NCBI RefSeq assembly: GCF_963662555.1
Contig: NZ_OY759719.1
Coordinates: 248,001 to 312,000, forward strand
Direction: 5' to 3'
Source: Thiomicrorhabdus sp.
GTDB taxonomy: Bacteria > Pseudomonadota > Gammaproteobacteria > Thiomicrospirales > Thiomicrospiraceae
Length of the DNA: 64,000 nucleotides
The number at the start of each line of letters is the position of its first letter. The first letter of the stretch is position 1. The position numbers and the translations under genes were made by a program. A model generated the notes under the pieces. The model was given only the letters and a program-made list of their open reading frames with translations. It made no database searches and was not told the DNA's origin. Shown here piece by piece: positions 55,507-62,599 of the stretch.

Positions 55507-56135
55507 TATTTACGACCTCGTTTATAGGTTGGTTTTGCAGAGCTGATTTGCTTTATTTTTTGCCCGTAAATTTGCCCGTAATAACTTGCTAACTGCTTGC
55601 TGGTAAGCTGAGTATTGATTTGTTTATGGGCGGCTTCTATTGCCATAGTAACGTTTTCACGTGAAACAGTTTGTTTGGCAAACGCCATTAAATCAGCTAG
55701 TTCTTTTAAATCCTTTAACGGCGTTAATGACAAGGTTTCGGTTGCTGAATGAGATTGCAAAATCCCAGAAATATAGTCCAGCCTTTGCACCAGTGCATAA
55801 AAATCCGTTATTGTCGTTTTAGAAACCGACTGTTCATTTGAGGTTAAATTCATTGACTGTCGCAGGTTTTTTAATTGCTTACGTAGCAATATAAAATGCA
55901 GCAACACACTTTGTTTAACAAACGGTTGATGACGTGTTTTCAACATTAAATACAGACTTACCAGGCCTGCTAAAATCATTACAATAAATAACCAATATAA
56001 ACTGGTTGTTAATAAACCTAACCAATCAAAATCAGGCGACAAGGGCAACTCTATATCTAACAATGTCATGCTGTTATCTGCGGTTTGGCTAACCAATGTT
56101 TGCACCTTATCGACCTGTTCCACTTGCTCAACCAT
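55506..56135 (-). CDS. DUF4381 membrane protein
   Basis: The protein has 209 residues. A polar N-terminus is followed by one transmembrane helix at about 45-67 (SLYWLFIVMILAGLVSLYLML) and a helical cytoplasmic domain with KDLKELADLMAFAKQTVSR and ASYYGQIYGQ near the end. This matches the DUF4381 proteins that lie between DUF58 and BatA in gammaproteobacterial MoxR operons. It overlaps DUF58 by 8 bp, implying translational coupling. Its exact role is unknown. A degenerate palindrome copy (TTACCAGGCCTGCTAAA) falls in the helix-coding part. Confidence 0.82.
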   Translation of the reverse strand: MVEQVEQVDKVQTLVSQTADNSMTLLDIELPLSPDFDWLGLLTTSLYWLFIVMILAGLVSLYLMLKTRHQPFVKQSVLLHFILLRKQLKNLRQSMNLTSNEQSVSKTTITDFYALVQRLDYISGILQSHSATETLSLTPLKDLKELADLMAFAKQTVSRENVTMAIEAAHKQINTQLTSKQLASYYGQIYGQKIKQISSAKPTYKRGRK

Positions 56136-57228
56136 GCTTCACACTCTCTGCTTGAGAGATCTCATGACCAATAACCTCACTTAAAGAGTTTTGTTGATGA
56201 CCTCGCACACTCAGTTTATTTTTATTTTCAGCGTGTAATGAGTGCATCATCTCTAGGGTAGATTCATCGGTATAAACAGAGTAAACTCCTACTCCTGCTT
56301 GGTTTAAATTGAGTTGAATTTGCGATTGATATTGCATTGACCAGGCCTGGTAATTTGCTCTTTGAGATTCATCAGCAATATCATAAACCTGCTGATTATG
56401 CATAGACTGTAATTGCAAACCTTCGATATCAGGCAACTGCGTTTCTGCAATGTCTTTAATCCAAATCGCTTCAATAGACACTCTAGCTTGCAACGCCGTA
56501 AGCACCTCGGTAGTTTGCTGATCTACATCATCAAAATCACTGATTAAAATCAGTCTTGAACCAGGTGATAATTGTGCGGTCAATTTAATGAGTACATCAT
56601 TTAGACTGGGTTCAGTTGGTGATGTTTTCATCTGTTGCTGATTTACTGGTGGGCAAGGCTTACACACTAATTGCATAACCTGTGAATAAATAGATTTACC
56701 TTCAAAAATCGGCGATTGTTCCAGCCCTTCTGCCAATCGCCCTGCCGCAACCGGGATAGACATTTGCTGAGCTAGCCAAGCATAAAAACCTGCTACTCTT
56801 GCCGCTTGTGCCGCCTTAATTCTCTTGCGAGTACCAAAACGCATGCTGGCTCGGTGATCGACCAAAATAAACCAGTTTTCTTGACGCTCTTCTTGAAACA
56901 GTTTGGTGTAAGCCTTGCCTGTTCTCGCCATTAATCGCCAGTTAATTCGCCTAATCTCATCACCTGGTTGATACAAACGACTCTCTTCATACTCTAGCCC
57001 TGCACCCATAAACTGTGAGGTTTGCTCACCCTGCCTTAAAGCTTCACTCTGCTTATTATTCGCCGCAAGTTTGCCATTGGTTTGTGCCAACTCTTCTGCA
57101 AAAGCGGTAATTTCATTCATTGATAAGATTGGCAAATTGGCTAACTGTGAACTGGGCAGCGTTAAACGTTGGCTAAAGCTTCGCCAAAACGTGTTAAACA
57201 AACCCAAAATCAGTTTTAAAAACGGCAC
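56128..57228 (-). CDS. DUF58 protein of the MoxR operon
   Basis: The 366-residue soluble protein has the DUF58 hallmark RLYQPGDEIRRINWRLMARTGKAYTKLFQEERQENW in the middle, preceded by ASQFMGAGLEYEE-like sequence. The second half has a VWA-like fold (WFILVDHRASMRFGT, then RLILISDFDD). DUF58 proteins associate with MoxR ATPases. The start lies 96 bp from moxR; all later genes in the operon overlap or abut. A palindrome copy at 56340 is read as NYQAWS. Confidence 0.9.
   Translation of the reverse strand: MPFLKLILGLFNTFWRSFSQRLTLPSSQLANLPILSMNEITAFAEELAQTNGKLAANNKQSEALRQGEQTSQFMGAGLEYEESRLYQPGDEIRRINWRLMARTGKAYTKLFQEERQENWFILVDHRASMRFGTRKRIKAAQAARVAGFYAWLAQQMSIPVAAGRLAEGLEQSPIFEGKSIYSQVMQLVCKPCPPVNQQQMKTSPTEPSLNDVLIKLTAQLSPGSRLILISDFDDVDQQTTEVLTALQARVSIEAIWIKDIAETQLPDIEGLQLQSMHNQQVYDIADESQRANYQAWSMQYQSQIQLNLNQAGVGVYSVYTDESTLEMMHSLHAENKNKLSVRGHQQNSLSEVIGHEISQAESVKHG
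56340..56351. repeat. Dispersed palindrome core, intragenic copy in the DUF58 gene (12 bp)
   Basis: ACCAGGCCTGGT is read as Tyr-Gln-Ala-Trp-Ser, a reading frame different from those used in hemD and in batB/batD. Confidence 0.93.
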
Positions 57229-57324
57229 TGAGTTAATCCTGTAACAAGAAACCCATCAACCAAACAGTCAACCAACCAATGCAATCTGCTTTTATCCTTA
57301 ATCATTCCATTCAAACCTCAAACT

Positions 57325-58305
57325 TTACAGCGTGTTTTGAATCATAGGTACAGGCACGAGTTCAATGAGTTTTTTAATAATAGAATCGGCCGTCCACTTT
57401 TGAGCTCGACCACTAAAACTAAGAATCAACCTATGACGCAAAACATCAGGCAACAAAGCAATCACATCATCTGGAGTCACAAAATCACGCCCTTGTAGCC
57501 ATGCATAAGCACTGGCGGCATGTAACAGAGCAATAGAAGCACGTGGCGATGCACCTACCTCTAAAACCCCTTGCAAAGCCGTATCTAACTCACCCAATTT
57601 ACGAGTAGCGGCAATCAGAGCAACCATGTATTTTTCAACCTCGTCAGACACAAATTGTTCAGCCACTTCATGACGAGCATGCAAAACATTATCCGGGGTT
57701 AAAAAGGCATTAAGTTTTTCTTTGTCTTCACCAAAATGATGAGCTCTATCACGGCGTAAGATTTCTAACTCTTCATTTTCATTAGGATAATCGAGCACTA
57801 CATGCAGCATAAAGCGGTCTAACTGTGCCTCTGGCAAAGGATAAGTACCACTTTGTTCTAACGGGTTTTGTGTTGCCATAACCAAAAACATCTCTGGCAA
57901 GGCACGGGTTTGCCCACCTGCCGTGACCTGTTTTTCAGCCATTGCTTCTAATAGAGCAGACTGAACTTTTGGCGGTGCTCGGTTGATTTCATCCGCCAAA
58001 ATAATCTCATTAAAGATTGGCCCTTTAACAAAACTTAACGCTCCAGTATTTACATCTAAAACATCAGAGCCCATAACGTCGCCAGGCATTAAATCTGGGG
58101 TAAATTGAATACGTTGAAAACTGGCATGAACACCCGTTGCAAGCGTTTTAACCGCCGTAGTTTTTGCCAGGCCTGGTGGGCCTTCTAATAAAACATGTCC
58201 GCCTGTTAATAAGGCAATTAGCATTTTATCTAGCAGAGCTTCTTGACCAACGATTACCCGTTGTAAATGCTCTTTAAGTGTTTTAAATTCTATTTTAGTG
58301 CTCAT
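57325..58305 (-). CDS. MoxR-family AAA+ ATPase
   Basis: This 326-residue protein is the first gene of the operon. Motifs are Walker A LLEGPPGLAKTTAVKTLA, Walker B IILADEINRAPPKVQSALLEAMAE, sensor 1 VMATQNPLEQSGTYPLPEAQLDRFML, and the C-terminal lid with VEVGASPRAS-like GVLEVGASPRASIALLHAA. MoxR ATPases act as chaperone-like remodelling machines for VWA-domain proteins. Here the probable clients are the two VWA proteins and DUF58. The CAGGCCTGG in the Walker A codons is a near match to the dispersed palindrome, but it is explained by the protein motif. Confidence 0.95.
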   Translation of the reverse strand: MSTKIEFKTLKEHLQRVIVGQEALLDKMLIALLTGGHVLLEGPPGLAKTTAVKTLATGVHASFQRIQFTPDLMPGDVMGSDVLDVNTGALSFVKGPIFNEIILADEINRAPPKVQSALLEAMAEKQVTAGGQTRALPEMFLVMATQNPLEQSGTYPLPEAQLDRFMLHVVLDYPNENEELEILRRDRAHHFGEDKEKLNAFLTPDNVLHARHEVAEQFVSDEVEKYMVALIAATRKLGELDTALQGVLEVGASPRASIALLHAASAYAWLQGRDFVTPDDVIALLPDVLRHRLILSFSGRAQKWTADSIIKKLIELVPVPMIQNTL

Positions 58306-58670
58306 TTTGCGTCCTAAACCTGGTTAGTCGTGCGAGTATGCGGGTAAATCATAACATGTGTATTTTAAGAGAGATGGCCGCTTATTGTATTAAACCTAGC
58401 CCACCAACAGTGAGCATCTATTATTAAAGTTTCAAAACAATTCATTTAAATAATCTATATACGTAAATGTATTTACAGTCATGTTCTTCTGAGTATAAAT
58501 TCAAATGTAGCCACAAATATAAGCTCAGTTTTTCCTCTTATTCCTTGCTATTTCACAAAAGACTCATAAAATTAAAGTATTCAAAAAATACATCACAAAA
58601 AATTTAAACCCCACACTTTAACTTTAACTGTTTTTCTTTAAAAGCAAAATAAAAAGAACTTGATAAAACC
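58306..58670. other. 365-bp divergent promoter region between moxR and the Slam-like operon
   Basis: Very AT-rich, with no credible reading frame. It contains GTAAAT-GT-ATTTAC (58463-58476), an inverted repeat with 6-bp arms that could be an operator, and short CTTTAA direct repeats near the plus-strand start. I could not assign a specific promoter. Confidence 0.45.
58463..58476. promoter_or_regulatory. Inverted repeat, possible operator of the Slam-like/FecR operon
   Basis: GTAAATGTATTTAC has 6-bp arms and a 2-bp spacer, about 195 bp upstream of the plus-strand start codon. It does not match Fur, CRP or FNR consensus closely. Confidence 0.35.
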
Positions 58671-60011
58671 ATGTCCTCTATCTATGTGATTTCAAAGCGT
58701 AAAGCTCGTATTCTATTTTTTTTAAGCTTAACCTTAGTTGGCTTATCTGGTGCGGCACAGGCGACGACAACTGATTTTACTGAAGCGGTAAAAATGTATG
58801 ATAATCAAGACTATGAGCAAGCTTATGCAGTGTTTTCAAAGTTAGTTGAGCAAGATTATTCTTCTATTGATTACAGTTTTTATTTGGCTCAAACCGCGGC
58901 TAAATTACATAAAAATCAACAAGCGATTACCGCTTATGAACGTATCTTAATTTTACAGCCTAATCACACTCGGGCTAAATTAGAGCTTGGTAAGCTCTAT
59001 TATGAACAAGGCGATCTTGTTCTATCTCAGCACTATTTTAATGATGCACGAAATGACAATATTCCAGACGCGGTTCGTACTAATATTGATAAATATTTAG
59101 ATCAAATCGCCAAAAAATCCAGTAAATCAAAGCTTAGTGGTGCTGTGATTTTGGGCGTTGGGCATGATGATAATATCAACGTTTCACCTGAAGCATCATC
59201 TTGGTTTGTACCTATATTTGGCCAAGAATTTACTAATGTTACCGACCCTGTAGAAAGTCTATACACCCATCAAGTAGGGATTTTAAATCATTATTACGAT
59301 GCAACATCAACCTATGGCTTTGGCATCAAAAACAGCGTAATGGTCTATAACAAATCTATACCGGGTGAGAGTGAATATAATATTTTTTATTTACGTTACA
59401 AACCTTCGCTTATCTTTAAATATGACCAAGACACCGTAGAAACAGCTTTGCTGTACGATACCATGCAATATGGCGGTGATGCTTATTTGGAAACATTTGG
59501 TTTTGAACCAAAAATATCACATTCAATAGACTCAACCAGTTTAATCTCTGCTCATCTAAAACTGATGTTCAAAAACTACTTAAGATCAACTGATCAAGCT
59601 CGTGATGCCCGTTACAATGAAGTTGGAATTGATTACTACAAAAAGCTTAATGCCGCTACTACATGGTTAAATTCAGCCGTTTTAGCACAAGAACGACAAG
59701 ACAAATCAAGCTCTTTAGATGTCTCAAATGATGCAATCTATGCTAAAACAGGGCTTAGTTATAAGTATTCCGCAACCTTACAGGCGGGAGCAGAAATTCA
59801 ATACAACCAAAAAAATTATTTAGATAACAACCTATTTTTCTTAAATAAGCGCCAAGACTCTACGATTAGAGCGGCAATCAATATTTCAAAAAATCTCAAT
59901 AAAGATTTAGCCATTCAGCTAAGAGCCGAACACATAGACAATAGCTCCAACCAAAAGGCTTACTCATACAATAAAAACGTATTTTTAGTAAATCTTATTA
60001 ATCGTTTTTAG
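58671..60011 (+). CDS. TPR plus outer-membrane barrel protein, Slam/DUF560 architecture
   Basis: The protein has 446 residues. A Sec signal (ARILFFLSLTLVGLSGAAQA) precedes TPR-like repeats at about 35-150 (AVKMYDNQDYEQAYAVFSKLVEQ, then ALKLHKNQQAITAYERILILQPNHTRAKLELGKLYYEQGD). The remaining 290 residues are beta-rich, start with SGAVILGVGHDDNINVSPE (close to the GYDSNxN motif at the start of DUF560 barrels), and end in ...NLINRF, a terminal aromatic typical of outer-membrane proteins. Slam proteins have exactly this TPR-then-14-strand-barrel layout and export lipoproteins or hemophilins to the surface. It leads an operon with two TbpB-like FecR proteins 10 bp downstream. Assignment to Slam is from architecture and context, not alignment. 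Confidence 0.72.
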   Translation: MSSIYVISKRKARILFFLSLTLVGLSGAAQATTTDFTEAVKMYDNQDYEQAYAVFSKLVEQDYSSIDYSFYLAQTAAKLHKNQQAITAYERILILQPNHTRAKLELGKLYYEQGDLVLSQHYFNDARNDNIPDAVRTNIDKYLDQIAKKSSKSKLSGAVILGVGHDDNINVSPEASSWFVPIFGQEFTNVTDPVESLYTHQVGILNHYYDATSTYGFGIKNSVMVYNKSIPGESEYNIFYLRYKPSLIFKYDQDTVETALLYDTMQYGGDAYLETFGFEPKISHSIDSTSLISAHLKLMFKNYLRSTDQARDARYNEVGIDYYKKLNAATTWLNSAVLAQERQDKSSSLDVSNDAIYAKTGLSYKYSATLQAGAEIQYNQKNYLDNNLFFLNKRQDSTIRAAINISKNLNKDLAIQLRAEHIDNSSNQKAYSYNKNVFLVNLINRF

Positions 60012-60021
60012 GGAGATCACC

Positions 60022-61221
60022 ATGAAAAAGATTGTATTTATTATTGCTTTTTTAGTTACCACCGAGGCATTTGCCTCTGTTGGCAAAGTGACAGCCCTAA
60101 ACGGATCTGCAACGATTGAACGTAGCTACCAAGAAATTAATGCCTATATTGGCTTACCAATCAAACAAGAAGATACCGTTATTACTCGCGATGAAACGCA
60201 GATGCAAATGATTTTTAACGATAATACTGTTATCACTTTGGGTAAAAATACGATTTTTAGGGTATCTAATTTTTCATTTAATCAAACGGAGAAAACTCAA
60301 GTTGAGTTTTCGCTGACTAAAGGCTTCATGAAGTCAGTTACAGGTCAAATTGGTAAGCTCAACCCAACGCATTTTAAAGTTAAAACGGCCAATGCAACCA
60401 TTGGTGTAAGAGGCACTACTTTTACTCTTGAGGTCAATGACCGCTTTACGCAGTTGACGACACTAAAAGGGGCAACCTATTATCAAGATAATGCCACTCA
60501 AAAAATTTATGAAGTACCTAAAAACCATACTTTGATTTTTAACCATAAAACAGGTAATGTTGAAATCAGAGCGATTAATAACGATTTCGCTTTTAATATA
60601 GTAGACACCAACCAAGACATTAGCCTGCCTGACCAACGTTTAACAGAGGCAGATGAAGTAAATCAAAATAGCTTACAAAATAGTACTATGTCTAAAAAAA
60701 GCTATGACAAAGTGACTGTGAGCTCAGCTACCTATTCTGAGTATGGCTACTGGGAAAATACATCGACCAATGTAGTTAGTGATGTCTGGGCAGATGCCAT
60801 TGCAGGAGAAAGCGAAACCTCTACCAGCCAAATAAACAATTATATTACCAATGGCTCTACAGCAAATTATTCCGGTGGAGTTGTCGCCTTTGATAATAAC
60901 CAACAAGGTACTGGCACCATACAATTGAATGTTAATTTTGGTGCCAGCAGCAATGCCACTACAGGAATTATTGACTATACTGTTGCAGGCAACCACTGGC
61001 AAAGTACTTTTAATGGCAATGTAAGCCCTACTGGAATTGATGTACAAAATTTTACCGCGGTTTCATCAGATATAAGCTCTATAACCGGGTCATTATCTGG
61101 CAAATTTTATGGTCCAAATGCCGAAGAATTGGCTGGTACATTTGAGCTAACTGGTCAAGATACAGGTGTTACTCGAACTTCTATTGGTTCTTATAATGCA
61201 TTAGGTAGCGTGACACCTTAA
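60022..61221 (+). CDS. FecR-domain protein with C-terminal TbpB-like barrel, copy 1
   Basis: The 399-residue protein has a Sec signal MKKIVFIIAFLVTTEAFA cut before SVGKV, with no lipobox Cys. Residues about 20-150 form a FecR domain (MQMIFNDNTVITLGKNTIF and KVKTANATIGVRGTTFTLEV). A Ser/Asn-rich linker follows. From about 237 (YSEYGYWEN) to the end is a beta-barrel-like segment with GSLSGKFYGPNAEELAGTFEL, which matches the FYGPxAxExxGxF signature of transferrin-binding protein B-like and hemophilin barrels. It has no anti-sigma N-terminal helix and no ECF sigma gene nearby, so it is not a FecR regulator. It is translated 10 bp after the Slam-like gene. Surface export is inferred. Confidence 0.75.
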   Translation: MKKIVFIIAFLVTTEAFASVGKVTALNGSATIERSYQEINAYIGLPIKQEDTVITRDETQMQMIFNDNTVITLGKNTIFRVSNFSFNQTEKTQVEFSLTKGFMKSVTGQIGKLNPTHFKVKTANATIGVRGTTFTLEVNDRFTQLTTLKGATYYQDNATQKIYEVPKNHTLIFNHKTGNVEIRAINNDFAFNIVDTNQDISLPDQRLTEADEVNQNSLQNSTMSKKSYDKVTVSSATYSEYGYWENTSTNVVSDVWADAIAGESETSTSQINNYITNGSTANYSGGVVAFDNNQQGTGTIQLNVNFGASSNATTGIIDYTVAGNHWQSTFNGNVSPTGIDVQNFTAVSSDISSITGSLSGKFYGPNAEELAGTFELTGQDTGVTRTSIGSYNALGSVTP

Positions 61222-61302
61222 ACGTCCAACATTAAGCTAAGCAAAATAATCATTAGTGCAGCAGCCAATTTAAATGAGTGGAATGAGCTAGGTATTTTAT
61301 TT

Positions 61303-62580
61303 ATGAAACTATTTTTATTTTTAAGTGCATTGTTATTCAGTTTGAATACCTTTGCAGATATAGGCACTGTGACTGCACTTAAAGGTAAAGCCTTTATTGA
61401 ACGGTTTAACCAAAACATCGCTGTTAAAACAGGCCTGAAAATTACAGAAAAAGATATTATTCATACGGCTAATAAAAGCTATGTACAAATCATCTTTAAC
61501 GATAAAACAACCATCACTTTAGGATCTAATACCATTTTTGCGGTATCTGCTTATAATTTTAGCGATGCTTCTCACTCTCAAGCTAAATTTGATCTTTCTA
61601 ATGGATTTATTAAAGTTGTCTCCGGCAAAATAGGCAAGCTTGTTCCTAATAAATTTAAGATAAAGACTAAAACAGCCACCATAGGTATTCGCGGTACAGT
61701 TTTTACTGTCCTTACTAATAAATCAAAAACTCGACTTTCTACCTTAAAAGGCCAAACCTATTTAGTGCCATTAGCAACAGGCAAAGTATTTGAAGTACCT
61801 AAAAACAAACAGTTGATATTCGATCATAAAGACAGAAAAACCGTCATTGAACCTTTAAGCGATACCTCTTACCTTGGGACAAAAAATGACACATCAAATG
61901 AGTCAAACGAAACCTCTTCTGAAACAGATTCTTTAACCGATAGCGATGAATTATTTATAGATAATATTATCTCTAGCCTGACAGATGAAACGACTAAAAT
62001 AGAAAACACAAACACCGATGAGGCTATAGCTAGTACTAAAAAAATTACTGGCTCAGGAGATTACTCCGAATATGGTTACTGGCTAAACGAAGATAGTCTT
62101 ACAGTTGATGATGTTTGGGCAGACGGCACACCACAAACCTCTACATCATTAATTGAAAGTTATATTGGAACCAGTGCAAAAGCCAATTATCACGGAAACG
62201 TATTTGCTGTTAATCAAAATAACCAAATGACTCAAGGAACCATTAATTTTGATCTTGACTTCAGCCGGGGTGACACTTCAGTTCAAGGTAATTTTGATTA
62301 TACCGTTGATAAAGGTGGAGCGAGTGAAACTCGTTGGGATTCTCAATTTGAAGGCGGTGTAACAAAAGAAGGCTTTAGTATTAATACGTTTACTGAAAAC
62401 CCAGCTTCTGATGTAACAGGCATAACCGGTAATTTAGATGGCACTTTTTATGGTCCAAATGGTGAAGAAATAGCTGGCACACTTAACCTATCAGGACAAA
62501 ACCAAGTGACTGGTGAAACAGAAAACTCTCTAGGTAGTTATAACGCCATTAATACCCGTCCTGACGGCATACAACCTTAA
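61303..62580 (+). CDS. FecR-domain protein with C-terminal TbpB-like barrel, copy 2
   Basis: This 425-residue paralogue of the preceding gene has the signal peptide MKLFLFLSALLFSLNTFA cut before DIGTV. The FecR domain (VQIIFNDKTTITLGSNTIF, TKTATIGIRGTVFTVL) is followed by an acidic Asn/Ser/Thr/Glu-rich linker longer than in copy 1 (about 190-245). The barrel domain starts YSEYGYWLNEDS and carries GTFYGPNGEEIAGTLNLSG. Tandem duplication with divergence of the linker and loops suggests two related binding specificities or two surface sensors. It starts 81 bp after copy 1, with no hairpin between them, and ends 19 bp before the CHASE2 cyclase start. Confidence 0.75.
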   Translation: MKLFLFLSALLFSLNTFADIGTVTALKGKAFIERFNQNIAVKTGLKITEKDIIHTANKSYVQIIFNDKTTITLGSNTIFAVSAYNFSDASHSQAKFDLSNGFIKVVSGKIGKLVPNKFKIKTKTATIGIRGTVFTVLTNKSKTRLSTLKGQTYLVPLATGKVFEVPKNKQLIFDHKDRKTVIEPLSDTSYLGTKNDTSNESNETSSETDSLTDSDELFIDNIISSLTDETTKIENTNTDEAIASTKKITGSGDYSEYGYWLNEDSLTVDDVWADGTPQTSTSLIESYIGTSAKANYHGNVFAVNQNNQMTQGTINFDLDFSRGDTSVQGNFDYTVDKGGASETRWDSQFEGGVTKEGFSINTFTENPASDVTGITGNLDGTFYGPNGEEIAGTLNLSGQNQVTGETENSLGSYNAINTRPDGIQP

Positions 62581-62599
62581 TAAGAAGCTGGAAAATAGA

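Noticed and set aside
58168..58181. Near match to the dispersed palindrome in moxR
   Set aside because: The bases encode the Walker A Pro-Gly-Leu-Ala, so the match is explained by protein constraint.
60022..62580. FecR proteins as anti-sigma regulators of iron uptake
   Set aside because: There is no ECF sigma gene nearby, no N-terminal cytoplasmic anti-sigma domain and no internal transmembrane helix; both start with a Sec signal peptide.
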